A stretch of DNA of 64,000 nucleotides from Alicyclobacillus tolerans (GTDB lineage Bacteria > Bacillota > Bacilli > Alicyclobacillales > Alicyclobacillaceae), in NCBI RefSeq assembly GCF_021739485.1, contig NZ_JAJFNK010000021.1, forward strand, positions 1 to 64,000, in the 5' to 3' direction. This document shows positions 52,587 to 62,354 of this stretch, piece by piece; the stretch's first letter is position 1, and every line of letters starts with the position of its first letter. The notes below the pieces were generated by a model. That model was not told where the DNA came from, ran no database searches, and saw nothing but the letters and a program-made list of their open reading frames with translations. The position numbers and the translations under genes were made by a program.

Positions 52587-52616
52587 TTGACAATGAATTT
52601 GATGCGTTGCTATAAT
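52587..52616 (+). promoter_or_regulatory. Consensus sigma-A promoter of veg
   Basis: Perfect TTGACA (52587) and TATAAT (52611) with an 18-base spacer. The B. subtilis veg promoter is a well-known strong sigma-A promoter. Confidence 0.88.
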
Positions 52617-52683
52617 TATATCTCGTTTATTGACACGCCCTCTTTCCCATGGTACAATGTCTTTTGGAAAGAGGTGGTGTGTG

Positions 52684-52959
52684 TTGGCGAGAAATGCGCT
52701 CCACGATATTAAAAAGAGCTTAGACGAGCTGATCGGTGAAAAAGTTCTCCTTCGGGCGAATGGAGGTCGGCGAAAGACCATCGAACGGACGGGAGTATTG
52801 GAGAGAACCTACCCATCCGTTTTTGTGGTTATGTTGGATCCCCCTGATGGGTCCTTTAAGAGGGTGTCCTACAGCTATGCCGACGTACTGACAGAAACTG
52901 TGGAGCTCATGGTTTGTAAAGATGGCGACAACATAAGAATTACTTATACAGAGGCATAA
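52684..52959 (+). CDS. veg: Veg protein
   Basis: A 91-residue protein identical in layout to Veg: [33 protein letters not shown], then [10 protein letters not shown] and [16 protein letters not shown]. Veg promotes biofilm formation by antagonising SinR in B. subtilis; the SH3-like barrel probably binds nucleic acid or protein. TTG 52684 follows AGAGGTGGT. It is strongly expressed from the consensus promoter and closed by a terminator. Confidence 0.95.
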   Translation: MARNALHDIKKSLDELIGEKVLLRANGGRRKTIERTGVLERTYPSVFVVMLDPPDGSFKRVSYSYADVLTETVELMVCKDGDNIRITYTEA

Positions 52960-52989
52960 ATTTAGAGGCGGTAAACCATTTAAGTACGA

Positions 52990-53045
52990 GAAGGGGCTGC
53001 TCCAGTGGCATCGATAAGATGCGGCGGAGCAGCCCCTTCTTCGTG
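52990..53045 (+). terminator. Terminator of veg
   Basis: Perfect 14-bp stem GAAGGGGCTGCTCC / GGAGCAGCCCCTTC with a 22-base loop and TTCG tail. Confidence 0.85.
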
Positions 53046-53253
53046 AACTGGTAGTGCGCGCGAGCGGGCCTGCCGACGTTCCTGTACACTGGCTGTACAA
53101 ACACTGGATTTTAGGCGCATCGGCCGCTCGGAGACCCACTGGAGGCTTTCCCCAGGGCTTTTCTTCGAACGCTTGGAAAAATGTAGTCTGATTTGCAGGC
53201 GTTCGCCACGGGCAACCTGATACCAGGTCGTCAAAACGAAGGAGGCGTTTGCG

Positions 53254-53436
53254 ATGGGGAGACGTCGAGGAGTCATGTCAGACGCGTTGAAGGTAGAGCT
53301 TGCCAAAGAGCTTGGCTTTTATGACACGCTGCAACGCGACGGGTGGGGAGGAATCACCACTCGGGATGCGGGAAACCTCGTAAAACGAGCCATCGAAATT
53401 GCGGAACGCTCTTTAACCGAAGGAAAGCAAACGTAA
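53254..53436 (+). CDS. sspF: Small acid-soluble spore protein SspF-like (alpha/beta type)
   Basis: A 60-residue [29 protein letters not shown], and [22 protein letters not shown]. The last segment is the conserved helix-turn-helix that coats spore DNA. The GRRRGVMSD start is particular to the SspF branch, which lies after veg in B. subtilis as here. ATG follows AAGGAGG. Expression in the forespore is expected (sigma-G), but no clean promoter match was found in the 200 bases upstream. Confidence 0.93.
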   Translation: MGRRRGVMSDALKVELAKELGFYDTLQRDGWGGITTRDAGNLVKRAIEIAERSLTEGKQT

Positions 53437-53449
53437 TCGGTATGACGAC

Positions 53450-53478
53450 CAAGCCGGGGGCAACCCCGGCTTATTTTT
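53450..53478 (+). terminator. Terminator of sspF
   Basis: AAGCCGGGG / CCCCGGCTT with loop GCAA, then ATTTTTG. Confidence 0.9.
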
Positions 53479-53699
53479 GTGAAAGTTCACCAGCTCGTTC
53501 CGGCGAATTGGGCTTTGTACCGTGGGGGTTGAGCCGATTCCAGTGCATACTAAGGAAGCCGTGCGGACAGGCTAGTTGTTGAATTTTTGTCTCCTCCGGC
53601 TTCACCGACACCCAAAGGCAGATTTTTGCCGGAACACATTCCACCGCAGCCACAATGTTTGCACACTGTGCACGAACAGCGGTTAGGAGGGTCAATTCT

Positions 53700-54542
53700 T
53701 TGCGTGAGCAAATAGGCCCATTTGTCGTCATTGGCGGGGCTGAAGACAAAACAGGTGAGTGTAAGATTTTACGGGAATTTGTGCGCCTTGGGGGCGGGCC
53801 GCACGCCCGCGTCCTCGTATTTACGGTCGCTACAAAACTCCCAGTCGAGGTGGGCATGGAGTATGTAGAGGTATTTAAACGCCTTGGGGCGGCAGACGTT
53901 CGCACATTCGACATTTCCAATCGGGAGGCCGCGAATAAAGACGGCGCCGTAGAACTGATTCGCGATGCCACTTGTATTTTTTTCACCGGGGGAGACCAGC
54001 TTCGCATCACGAAGCTCTTGGGTGGAACGCGAATTGACGCCGTCTTGCACGACGCGTGCGAGAAGGGAATTCCCGTTGGCGGGACCAGTGCGGGCGCGTC
54101 CATGATGTCGAGCACCATGATTGTCGACGGCGAATCTGAGACCAGCCCGAAAGTCGGGATCGTGAATATGGCCCCTGGTATGGAGTTTATCGACGGTGTT
54201 GTGATTGACCAACACTTTGCCCAGCGCGGGAGGTTGGGGCGGCTTTTGTCTGCGGTCGCGCAATACCCACACCATCTAGGGCTTGGAATTGACGAAGACA
54301 CGGCTGTCATCGTCCACAACGGCGTCCTTCGCGTCCTCGGGAGAGGTGCAGTGAGTGTAGTGGATGCGGGTGCGCTGACATACAGTAACCTCGACTCGGT
54401 TCGTTCGGACGAGTCCCTTGCGTTGTGCGGCATTAAACTGCACGTGCTTGCCGAAGGATACGGGTTTCATCTCCGTACGCGGCAAGCCATTACCGACTTT
54501 CATGCGTGGGATTCGAAAAGCAGCAAGGAGCTGAAAGAATGA
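53700..54542 (+). CDS. cphB: Cyanophycinase
   Basis: A 280-residue serine hydrolase of family S51. The nucleophile is in VGGTSAGASMMSSTMI (near residue 127), FTGGDQLRIT lies upstream, and VVIDQHFAQRGRLGRL and LGLGIDEDTA follow, all typical of CphB. It cuts cyanophycin (poly-Asp backbone with Arg side chains) to beta-Asp-Arg dipeptides. No signal peptide, so it acts on intracellular granules. TTG 53700 follows GGAGGGTC at 6 bases. Its stop overlaps the cphA start (ATGA), so degradation and synthesis enzymes are coupled. Confidence 0.93.
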   Translation: MREQIGPFVVIGGAEDKTGECKILREFVRLGGGPHARVLVFTVATKLPVEVGMEYVEVFKRLGAADVRTFDISNREAANKDGAVELIRDATCIFFTGGDQLRITKLLGGTRIDAVLHDACEKGIPVGGTSAGASMMSSTMIVDGESETSPKVGIVNMAPGMEFIDGVVIDQHFAQRGRLGRLLSAVAQYPHHLGLGIDEDTAVIVHNGVLRVLGRGAVSVVDAGALTYSNLDSVRSDESLALCGIKLHVLAEGYGFHLRTRQAITDFHAWDSKSSKELKE

Positions 54543-57184
54543 AGATCCTGTCGGTTCGCCATCTCGATGGCCCGAACATTTTTATTTATAAGCCAGTGTT
54601 GCTCGCGCAGATAGATCTAGAGTCTTTGACCGAACGGGAGAGCTGTCAGTTTCCGGGCTTCACTGACCGCCTGTTAAATGTGTTCCCGGGCCTCAAGGAG
54701 CACCACTGTGCCAAGGGAGAGCCCGGTGGGTTTATAGAGCGCCTTTATGGAGGCACGTACTTTGGACACGTTGTGGAGCACGTCGCCATAGAATTGGCTT
54801 GTATTAGCGGCTTGGATGTACACTACGGGAAAACCCTCTATGCGGGAAGACCTGGACTGTATGACGTGGTCGTCGAGTGTAAGGACTTTTCCTGCCAGAA
54901 CATGTTGCTTCACTCTGCTCGGGACATTGTCGCGCAGCTCGTCCATGGACACCCTGTCAACATTGCCCCGGTCTTGGACGAAGCGCAGCGGCAACTGGCG
55001 AAAACTCAGCTTGGTCCCAGTACGCAAGCCATTGTCGATGCCGCGCACAAGCGGAACATCCCGGTTCGCCGATTGAGTGAAGGCAGCCTGGTCCAACTCG
55101 GCCATGGAATTCACCGCAAATTCATTGCCGCAACCCTGACAGGTCAAACCTCCGCTGTGGCCGTCGACATCGCTTCGGACAAAAACCTCACGAAGAAGTT
55201 GTTGTCGGAAGCGGGCATTTCTGTCCCGGAAGGGGCGTTGGCAGAGTCCGCAGAGCAGGCGCTTCGGTTGTTCCAGACACTGGGTCCACCGGTGGTCGTC
55301 AAACCCTATAACGGGAACCAAGGTAAAGGTGTCTCTTTGGAATTGGCCAACGAGCAGGCAGTTTTGTCCGCCTACGACATCGCTGCCGCATTTTCCAAGC
55401 GCGTGCTGGTGGAACGCTGCCTGCATGGGCACAATATCCGGTTGTTGGTTGTCTCCGGAGTGTTTCAAGCGGCGAGCGAGAGGGTCCCAGCTCAGGTGTG
55501 CGGAGACGGCGTGCAGACGATACAGCAATTGATTCAAGTGGTCAATACCGACCCTAGGCGCGGACTCGGACACGAAAAGCCGCTCACCCAAATCGCCGTA
55601 GACCCCGTGGTGCTCAAGACACTGGAACGGCAAGGGGCCACACTGGACACAGTCGTTCCCGCCGGGCAAATTGTGAACCTGCGGGACAGTGCGAATTTAT
55701 CCACGGGCGGGGAGGCCATCGACATCACCGACGAGCTTCATCCTTCGTACCGTTTCGTTGCTGAGCGGGCTGCCCGGGCCATCGGCCTCGACGTGTGCGG
55801 CATCGACATGATTGTTCCGGATATACGGAAGCCTTACGACCCTAAGCTCGCGGCCGTGATCGAAGTCAACGCTGCACCGGGTATTCGCATGCACCACTTT
55901 CCTTCGCTGGGACAGGGCAGGGACGTGGGCGCAGCGGTGGTTGAATCCCTTTACCCAGCAGGGCAAACGGGGCGCATTCCGATTGTGGCCATCACCGGTA
56001 CCAACGGCAAAACCACCACTACGCGCTTGATTGGACACGCCCTTGCGCAAACCGGAAAATCCGTTGGAATGACGACGACGGGCGGCGTGTATGTCGCCGG
56101 AAACAAGATTGTCAGCGGAGATACTACGGGACCTGCCAGCGCCCACATGGTGCTGTCTGACCCCACTGTCGAAGTCGCGGTACTGGAAACTGCCCGCGGG
56201 GGAATCGTACGCGGCGGACTTGCATATGACAAGGCGAACGTTGCAGTCATTACGAACATTACACTCGATCACGTTGGGCAAGACGGGGTCGAGACGCTTG
56301 AAGACCTCGTCCATATTAAATCCCTGGTAGCGGAGTGTGTGACAGAAGACGGGACCGTAGTGCTCAACGCCCAAGACCCTGAACTGGCCCGATTGAGCAA
56401 GCGGCTCCGATCGAAGGTCGTGTTTTTTGCGGATTCGGACCGTAATCCCATCCTGAAACAACACCTTGCCGGCGGAGGAGTTGCCTATTACGTTTCCGAC
56501 GGCTGGATGAAGGAAGGCCGAGGGAATCTGGAGTGGGAGATTGTGCGAACGAACGACGCTCCCCTGACTCTGAACGGCACAGCCCGCTTTCAGGTGGAAA
56601 ACTCCCTTGCGGCTGCGGCAGCCTTGCGGGCTTTAGGGCTGACCCGCGAACAAGTCGCAAATGCTCTGGTCAGTTTCCGCCCCGATAAACACAACCCAGG
56701 GCGGTGCATGATGTACAAAATGCCGAATCAGGGGGTAGTCATCCTGGATTACGGCCACAATCCTGACGGGTTTGCACGGATGGGGGAGTGGCTGGCCAAA
56801 ACGCCGCATTCGCGCCTCATCGGGGTGGTAGGCGTACCTGGAGACCGGGCCGATACCGTGATCTTAGAAAGTTCCCGATGCCTGGCGGGAATTTTTGACC
56901 ACTTTATCGTCAAAGAGGACGCCGACAAACGGGGGCGGCAAGTCGGTGAAGTCGCAGGCTTAATGGCCTCCGCCATATCGGCCGCTTCCCCGCAAAAACA
57001 AGTCGACGTGGTGTACTCCGAACCGGATGCCCTCAAACGCGGTATCTCCATGATGGGGCGCGGGGACGTCCTGGTGATGTTCTACGAACAACTGGCACCT
57101 GCTCTGGAGACGGTAAGAACCCTAGGCGGTCAACCGATTGCTTCTTTGGACGGAGTCTGGGAACTGCAGGTGGTGACCTTGTAA
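54539..57184 (+). CDS. cphA: Cyanophycin synthetase
   Basis: An 881-residue three-domain ligase. The N-terminal domain (MKILSVRHLDGPNIF..., about 1-160) is followed by an ATP-grasp (about 220-480; VVKPYNGNQGKGVSL, IEVNAAPGIRMHHFPS). A Mur-ligase half follows (about 490-880; ITGTNGKTTTTRLI, LETARGGIVRGGL, NITLDHVGQDG, DYGHNPDGF). It adds Asp then Arg alternately to a primer. Both active sites appear intact. ATG follows AAGGAG at 8 bases. Its neighbours are sspF and ispE, a place where B. subtilis has no such genes. Confidence 0.95.
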   Translation: MKILSVRHLDGPNIFIYKPVLLAQIDLESLTERESCQFPGFTDRLLNVFPGLKEHHCAKGEPGGFIERLYGGTYFGHVVEHVAIELACISGLDVHYGKTLYAGRPGLYDVVVECKDFSCQNMLLHSARDIVAQLVHGHPVNIAPVLDEAQRQLAKTQLGPSTQAIVDAAHKRNIPVRRLSEGSLVQLGHGIHRKFIAATLTGQTSAVAVDIASDKNLTKKLLSEAGISVPEGALAESAEQALRLFQTLGPPVVVKPYNGNQGKGVSLELANEQAVLSAYDIAAAFSKRVLVERCLHGHNIRLLVVSGVFQAASERVPAQVCGDGVQTIQQLIQVVNTDPRRGLGHEKPLTQIAVDPVVLKTLERQGATLDTVVPAGQIVNLRDSANLSTGGEAIDITDELHPSYRFVAERAARAIGLDVCGIDMIVPDIRKPYDPKLAAVIEVNAAPGIRMHHFPSLGQGRDVGAAVVESLYPAGQTGRIPIVAITGTNGKTTTTRLIGHALAQTGKSVGMTTTGGVYVAGNKIVSGDTTGPASAHMVLSDPTVEVAVLETARGGIVRGGLAYDKANVAVITNITLDHVGQDGVETLEDLVHIKSLVAECVTEDGTVVLNAQDPELARLSKRLRSKVVFFADSDRNPILKQHLAGGGVAYYVSDGWMKEGRGNLEWEIVRTNDAPLTLNGTARFQVENSLAAAAALRALGLTREQVANALVSFRPDKHNPGRCMMYKMPNQGVVILDYGHNPDGFARMGEWLAKTPHSRLIGVVGVPGDRADTVILESSRCLAGIFDHFIVKEDADKRGRQVGEVAGLMASAISAASPQKQVDVVYSEPDALKRGISMMGRGDVLVMFYEQLAPALETVRTLGGQPIASLDGVWELQVVTL

Positions 57185-57240
57185 CCCAGCTTGACTCCAT
57201 TTCAATCTCGACGCATAGTTAGTTCAAGTCGAGGTGGAGT

Positions 57241-58104
57241 GTGTTGTTAGCTGAACGCGCATATGCAAAAATCAATTTGACGTTGAACGTTCTGGGCAAG
57301 CGTCCAGACGGTTACCACGATGTGGAAATGGTGATGCAGACCATTGACCTTTCCGACTTAATTTGGCTGGAGGAAAAATCCGGGCAGGATGTCGAGATCG
57401 AATCTTCGGCTTCGAACATCCCGCTGGACAGCCGGAATTTGGCGGTTGCCGCGGCGCAGGCCTTCAAAGAGTACACGGGTCTGAACAAGGGGCTGCACAT
57501 TCGCATCGATAAGCAAATCCCCGTAGCGGCAGGTTTGGGCGGGGGCTCGTCGGACGCTGCCGCCGTCCTTCGCGGACTGAACCGCTTGTGGCAAACCGGA
57601 TTGTCACTTGACCAACTTGCGGAAGTCGGCGCATCCATCGGTTCGGATGTGCCTTTCTGCGTGTACGGGGGGTGTGCGATAGCGCGGGGGAGGGGCGAAA
57701 AAATTGCTTCGGTCTCGCACTCGCTCAAGGCGTGGACGGTGCTGATTCGGCCGTCTGTTTACGTTTCAACCGCGGACGTATACAGCTCTCTTTCTGCCGA
57801 CGATTACGATGGACGCTTTGAGACCGACCGAGCGACGAACCAGATGGTTAAGGCTTTGATTCAAAAAGACTTTGAAGGCGTGCGCCAAGGCGTCGTCAAT
57901 CGCCTGGCTCCGACCACCCTCAAACTATATCCTGTCGTCTCTTCCTTGCAGCAAAGGGTGGAGCACATCGCGAGGGCTCCAGTGTTCATGTCTGGCAGCG
58001 GTCCCACGTTGTTTTGTCTGGTGCCCAGCCGGTTCGCGGCCCAACGGATCTACAACTCTCTGCGCGGCTTCAGCCGCGAGGTGTATTTGAGCCGTTTTGT
58101 ATAA
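57241..58104 (+). CDS. ispE: 4-diphosphocytidyl-2-C-methyl-D-erythritol kinase
   Basis: A 287-residue GHMP kinase: AYAKINLTLNVLGKRPDGYH at the N terminus, the ATP loop VAAGLGGGSSDAAAVLRGL (near residue 92) and VFMSGSGPTLFCLV near the C terminus. It catalyses the ATP-dependent step of the MEP isoprenoid pathway. GTG 57241 or TTG 57244 follow GAGGTGG; either is possible. It is followed after 43 bases by purR. Confidence 0.94.
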   Translation: MLLAERAYAKINLTLNVLGKRPDGYHDVEMVMQTIDLSDLIWLEEKSGQDVEIESSASNIPLDSRNLAVAAAQAFKEYTGLNKGLHIRIDKQIPVAAGLGGGSSDAAAVLRGLNRLWQTGLSLDQLAEVGASIGSDVPFCVYGGCAIARGRGEKIASVSHSLKAWTVLIRPSVYVSTADVYSSLSADDYDGRFETDRATNQMVKALIQKDFEGVRQGVVNRLAPTTLKLYPVVSSLQQRVEHIARAPVFMSGSGPTLFCLVPSRFAAQRIYNSLRGFSREVYLSRFV

Positions 58105-58147
58105 TTGTGGTATATTCGCTACAGATTTAAGACAGGGGGGGCGGGCT

Positions 58148-58966
58148 TTGCGGCGGTCTGAACGTTTGATTCGCATGACGAAGTGGCTTGTCACTTTGCC
58201 AAACACCCCTGTATCGCTGTCGGATTTGTCCGAACACCTCAGTGCCGCAAAATCGTCGCTCAGCGAGGACGTCGCAATCATTCGACACACTCTGGAAAGC
58301 GAAGGTTCTGGGACCATTGCGACGATTCAAGGCGCTGGCGGCGGCGTGAAATACCAGGTTCGAGTGCCGCAGGATGCAACGCTGCGGTTTCTGGACGACA
58401 TGGCTGCAAAATTGAAAGACCCCTCCCGCATCTTGCCTGGAGGGTTTTTGTACATGTCAGACATTCTTGGCGACCCTGATGTGCTGGACTTCGTGGGGCA
58501 GTTGTTTGCGCAGGCTTTTTACCATTCCGCCGTCAACGTTGTGGTCACGATTGAAACCAAAGGCATTCCGCTTGCTGTTGCTGTGGCTCGTTACCTGCAC
58601 GTACCGGTGGTGATTGTACGCCGGGAACACCGGGTGACCGAGGGAGCCGCAGTCAGCGTACACTACGTGTCCGGGTCGGAACGCAGAATCCAGCCTATGT
58701 CCATTTCCAAGCGCGCAATGCCCAGCCACGCCAAAGCGTTGATTGTCGACGACTTCATGCGCGCTGGGGCCACCGCCAAAGCGGTTATGAACCTGCTGTC
58801 CGAGTTTTCTGCGGAAGTTGCGGGGACTGCTGTGTTGATGTCGACCATGGAACCGCAGCAGAAACTGATCTCGGACTACCTATCGCTGTTTACGGTGGGA
58901 ACCTTGAAAGAAGGTCAACAAATCCAAGTGATTCCGACGGGAGGTACATGGAATGAAAAAGATTGA
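58148..58966 (+). CDS. purR: Purine operon repressor PurR
   Basis: A 272-residue regulator of the Bacillus type. A winged-helix N terminus (RRSERLIRMTKWLVTLPN, VSLSDLSEHLSAAKSSLSEDV) is fused to a PRPP-binding phosphoribosyltransferase-like domain with KALIVDDFMRAGATAKA (near residue 200). It represses purine biosynthesis genes and is released by PRPP. TTG 58148 follows the G-rich GGGGGGGCGGG. Its end overlaps ridA by 14 bases. Confidence 0.94.
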   Translation: MRRSERLIRMTKWLVTLPNTPVSLSDLSEHLSAAKSSLSEDVAIIRHTLESEGSGTIATIQGAGGGVKYQVRVPQDATLRFLDDMAAKLKDPSRILPGGFLYMSDILGDPDVLDFVGQLFAQAFYHSAVNVVVTIETKGIPLAVAVARYLHVPVVIVRREHRVTEGAAVSVHYVSGSERRIQPMSISKRAMPSHAKALIVDDFMRAGATAKAVMNLLSEFSAEVAGTAVLMSTMEPQQKLISDYLSLFTVGTLKEGQQIQVIPTGGTWNEKD

Positions 58967-59336
58967 AACCGTTGAAACAAAGTCGGCTCCGGCCGCCATC
59001 GGGCCGTATGCCCAGGCCGTGCAGGCAGGGGCATTCGTTTTTACTTCCGGGCAAATTCCGCTGCGTCCGGATGGGACGTTTGCAGAAGGCGGAGTTGAGG
59101 AGCAAGTCAAACAGGTTCTCGCGAATCTCGACGCCATCTTGTCTACTGCGGGAGTGGCCCGGAACGACGTCGTCAAAGCCACTATCTACATGACCGACTT
59201 GACGGCGTTTGATGTGGTCAATAAGGCTTATGGGGCCTATTTTGGCGACCACCGGCCAGCCCGTTCGACGGTTCAGGTTGCGAAACTGCCGCGGGACGCG
59301 CAAGTTGAAATTGAGTTTACAGCATTTAAAAATTAA
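58953..59336 (+). CDS. ridA: Enamine/imine deaminase RidA (YabJ)
   Basis: A 127-residue RidA-family trimer subunit: APAAIGPYAQAVQAGAFVFTSGQIPL, a conserved Arg in GDHRPARSTVQVAKLPRDA, and VEIEFTAF. It hydrolyses reactive 2-aminoacrylate-type enamines; YabJ also influences purine regulation in B. subtilis. ATG follows GGGAGGTAC inside the purR end, so the genes overlap. Confidence 0.95.
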   Translation: MKKIETVETKSAPAAIGPYAQAVQAGAFVFTSGQIPLRPDGTFAEGGVEEQVKQVLANLDAILSTAGVARNDVVKATIYMTDLTAFDVVNKAYGAYFGDHRPARSTVQVAKLPRDAQVEIEFTAFKN

Positions 59337-59385
59337 GTCACCTTATGAAAATTATATAATTTTGAAAAATTAAGGCGGAGGCAGC

Positions 59386-59411
59386 AGGACTTTTGTAACT
59401 GTCCGTTGAAT
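59386..59411 (+). promoter_or_regulatory. Sigma-H promoter of spoVG
   Basis: GCAGGACTT, 12 bases, then GTTGAAT, fitting RNAGGAWWW-N11-12-RNNGAAT with one difference in the -35. spoVG of B. subtilis is a classic sigma-H gene. It lies 60 bases ahead of the start codon. Confidence 0.75.
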
Positions 59412-59471
59412 AGCTTAAAAATTAGCAATCTTATCAACGTCCACGGGCAGACAAGAGGGTGGTGTGAACGG

Positions 59472-59747
59472 ATGCAAATTACCGATGTTCGTCTCCGCAA
59501 GGTGAATAGTGAAGGGCGCATGAAAGCGATCGCGTCAATCACGATTGACAGCGAGTTTGTTGTGCACGACATTCGGGTGATTGATGGGAATAACGGTATG
59601 TTTGTTGCGATGCCAAGCAAAAAAACACCAGATGGTGAGTTTCGCGACATAGCCCATCCAATTTCCTCGGCCACTCGACAAAAGATTCAGGACGCAGTAC
59701 TTGAAGTCTATTATCGCACTGATGACGTTGAAGAACCCAGCGCCTGA
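59472..59747 (+). CDS. spoVG: Stage V sporulation protein SpoVG
   Basis: A 91-residue protein: [41 protein letters not shown] and [20 protein letters not shown]. SpoVG is a small nucleic-acid-binding regulator that affects septation, cortex formation and capsule or virulence genes. ATG follows GAGGGTGGTG. It is controlled by its own sigma-H-type promoter and ends at a strong terminator. Confidence 0.95.
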   Translation: MQITDVRLRKVNSEGRMKAIASITIDSEFVVHDIRVIDGNNGMFVAMPSKKTPDGEFRDIAHPISSATRQKIQDAVLEVYYRTDDVEEPSA

Positions 59748-59764
59748 CACTGTGGAATGGTGTT

Positions 59765-59793
59765 AAAGCCCCGACGAAAGTTGGGGCTTTTTC
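59765..59793 (+). terminator. Terminator of spoVG
   Basis: AAAGCCCC / GGGGCTTT with a GAAAG-containing loop, then TTTTCC. Confidence 0.9.
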
Positions 59794-59930
59794 CATGTTT
59801 GTTTTCTATTTTTTTCCTTGTTTGGCCGTGCTTACAGGCCGTCCTCGCAAAAATGTGCCTAAAGTGTAAATTGAAAACCGGTTTTTACATCGGGTACACT
59901 TGGGGATGTAAAAGAAGCGGAGGCGATACT

Positions 59931-61313
59931 GTGGGCAGAAGCGCCATCGTGTTGGCGGCAGGATTAGGTACACGCATGAAATCAAAACAACACAAGGTCC
60001 TTCATCGAGTTTGCGGCAAGCCCATGATTATCCACATTTTGGATGAACTTGCAAAACTCGACCTCAATCAAATCATCGTCGTCGTGGGGCAGCAACGGGA
60101 AGCCGTGGAGGCAGTCGTTTCTGGCCGCGCAGACATAGCTTACCAAGCCGAGCAGCTCGGGACGGGACACGCAGTTTTGGCAGCCATGTCAAAGTTGTCC
60201 CCGGACGCAAAAACAACCGTGGTTTTATATGGCGACGCCCCGCTCATCCGCGCGGAGACGATTGAGCGATTGCTCAAAGAGCGCGAGGACAGACAGGCTG
60301 CCGCAGTGGTTTTGACAGCCCAAGTGAAAGACCCGCACGGTTTGGGCAGGGTGCTTCTCCACTCCGACGGCCGCGTAAAGCGCATTGTCGAAGAAAAGGA
60401 CGCAACCAACGAGCAAAAGTCCATTGACCTCATCAATACTGGCATTTATGCATATGAAACCAGCGACTTGGTTCATAGTCTCTCCCGCCTGAGGCAAGAC
60501 AATGCCCAGGGGGAGTATTATTTGACAGACACTCTGCAAATTCTCGGAGAAGAACAAAAATCCGTCTTTGCGCTCTCCGTGCAAGACGAAGAAGAAATTG
60601 CAAGCGTGAACGATCGCGCCCAGCTCGCGCACGTGCAGCAGATTATGCAAAGGCGCATCAACCGGCATTGGATGCTGGAAGGGGTCACGATTGTGGACCC
60701 TGACAACACTTACATTGGCTTGGATGTCGCTATTGGACGCGATACGACCATTCTGCCAGGGACCATCTTGCAAGGCGACACTGAAATCGGCGAAGATTGC
60801 GTAATTGGGCCAAACTCCCGTTTAACCGATTCCAGGGTGGCGGACGGAGCCAAGGTGGAGTACTCTGTCGTCATAGAGAGTGAGATTGGGGACAGCGCTA
60901 ACGTGGGACCCTATGCTTACCTGCGGCCTGGAAGCCGCATTGGCCCTAGGGTCAAGATTGGCGATTTTGTCGAAATCAAAAATTCGTCCATTGACGAGGA
61001 AACCAAAGTCAGCCATTTGACCTACGTAGGCGACGCATCCATCGGGAAGCGCGTCAACTTGGGCTGCGGCGTGGTAACGGTGAATTACGATGGGCAGAAA
61101 AAGCATCGAACCGTAGTTGGGGACGATTCGTTCATCGGCTCCAATGTGAATCTCATTGCACCGGTGTCTGTAGGCGATGGAGCCTATGTCGTAGCTGGTT
61201 CTACCATAACGGATGAGGTGCCGTCTGACGGGTTTGCGATTGCGCGAAACCGGCAGGTAACCAAACCGAATTACGTGAAGAACTGGAAGAACCGCAAGCC
61301 GGTAAAAGAGTAA
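59931..61313 (+). CDS. glmU: Bifunctional GlcNAc-1-P uridyltransferase / GlcN-1-P acetyltransferase
   Basis: A 460-residue enzyme. The N-terminal pyrophosphorylase domain has [19 protein letters not shown] (near residue 8), QLGTGHAV and GDAPLI. The C-terminal left-handed beta-helix carries hexapeptide repeats and the acetyltransferase site ([11 protein letters not shown]). It makes UDP-GlcNAc for cell wall. GTG 59931 follows GCGGAGGCG; the frame runs further upstream through the spoVG terminator and is not coding there. prs follows after 20 bases. Confidence 0.95.
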   Translation: MGRSAIVLAAGLGTRMKSKQHKVLHRVCGKPMIIHILDELAKLDLNQIIVVVGQQREAVEAVVSGRADIAYQAEQLGTGHAVLAAMSKLSPDAKTTVVLYGDAPLIRAETIERLLKEREDRQAAAVVLTAQVKDPHGLGRVLLHSDGRVKRIVEEKDATNEQKSIDLINTGIYAYETSDLVHSLSRLRQDNAQGEYYLTDTLQILGEEQKSVFALSVQDEEEIASVNDRAQLAHVQQIMQRRINRHWMLEGVTIVDPDNTYIGLDVAIGRDTTILPGTILQGDTEIGEDCVIGPNSRLTDSRVADGAKVEYSVVIESEIGDSANVGPYAYLRPGSRIGPRVKIGDFVEIKNSSIDEETKVSHLTYVGDASIGKRVNLGCGVVTVNYDGQKKHRTVVGDDSFIGSNVNLIAPVSVGDGAYVVAGSTITDEVPSDGFAIARNRQVTKPNYVKNWKNRKPVKE

Positions 61314-61333
61314 CCCAGGGGGAACTTAAGGGA

Positions 61334-62278
61334 ATGTCCAGAGACGGAGATCTGAAGCTGTTTACAGGAAACGCGAACCCAGAGCTGGCCCAGGAAATTG
61401 CGGACCACATTGGCGTATCCCTAGGCGATTGCGTCGTTCATCGCTTTATGGACGGCGAGGTGCAAATCAAGCTCGGCGAGAGCGTGCGCGGAAGCAACGT
61501 GTTTGTCGTCCAGCCGACGTCAGCGCCGGTCAACGAACACCTCATGGAACTGCTGATTATGCTGGACGCTTTAAAAAGGGCGTCTGCAAAAAGCATCAAC
61601 GTGGTCATACCTTATTATGGTTACGCCAGACAAGACCGCAAAGCCCGCGCCCGGGACCCTATTACCGCCAAATTGGTCGCCAATTTGTTGGAAAAGGCAG
61701 GGGCTGACCGGGTGATTTGCATGGACCTTCACGCGGGTCAAATCCAAGGCTTTTTTGACATTCCTTTGGATCACCTCGTCGGTTTGCCGATTTTATCCAA
61801 CTACTTTTTGAGCAAGGGCATTGAGGACCCTGTCGTCGTATCGCCGGACATGGGGGGAGTGACCCGCGCTCGCGCGCTGGCTGAACGGCTTGGCGCTCCG
61901 CTTGCGATTATCGACAAACGCAGGCCTGAGCCAAATGTGGCAGAAGTGATGAACATCATTGGGGAAATCAATGGCAAAACGGCGATTCTCATCGACGACA
62001 TGATCGACACCGCTGGAACCATCACCTTGGGTTCCCGGGCCCTTCTCGAACGGGGCGCTAAAGCGGTCTATGCCTGCTGCATTCACCCGGTATTGTCCGG
62101 AAACGGAGTGGAGCGCTTGGAACAGTCCGAAATCCGCGAAGTCATTGTGACCAACACCATCGCTCTTCCGCCGCACAAACGCATTGACAAGATCAAAGTG
62201 CTGTCTGTCGCTGAACTCATCGCTGAGGCTATCCTGAGGGTTCACACGCACCGTTCCATTAGTCAGTTGTTCGATTAA
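61334..62278 (+). CDS. prs: Ribose-phosphate pyrophosphokinase
   Basis: A 314-residue PRPP synthase: [52 protein letters not shown], the flexible loop DKRRPEPN, and PRPP loop [14 protein letters not shown] (near residue 216). It makes PRPP, the ligand of the nearby PurR. ATG follows GGGGGAACTTAAGGGA. It is co-transcribed with glmU as in B. subtilis. Confidence 0.96.
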   Translation: MSRDGDLKLFTGNANPELAQEIADHIGVSLGDCVVHRFMDGEVQIKLGESVRGSNVFVVQPTSAPVNEHLMELLIMLDALKRASAKSINVVIPYYGYARQDRKARARDPITAKLVANLLEKAGADRVICMDLHAGQIQGFFDIPLDHLVGLPILSNYFLSKGIEDPVVVSPDMGGVTRARALAERLGAPLAIIDKRRPEPNVAEVMNIIGEINGKTAILIDDMIDTAGTITLGSRALLERGAKAVYACCIHPVLSGNGVERLEQSEIREVIVTNTIALPPHKRIDKIKVLSVAELIAEAILRVHTHRSISQLFD

Positions 62279-62354
62279 GACAGGTGCAAAGCGCTGTGCT
62301 TGCAGGGTCCAAGCGATTGGACAAGCTCTCAGCAGGTTTTTCAGGAGGAAACCC

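Noticed and set aside
53471..54433. 320-codon open frame on the minus strand opposite cphB
   Set aside because: It is the antisense shadow of a well-supported cyanophycinase gene, shows no family motifs and has no Shine-Dalgarno.
55697..56464. 255-codon minus-strand frame opposite cphA
   Set aside because: Shadow of the cyanophycin synthetase frame, no motifs.
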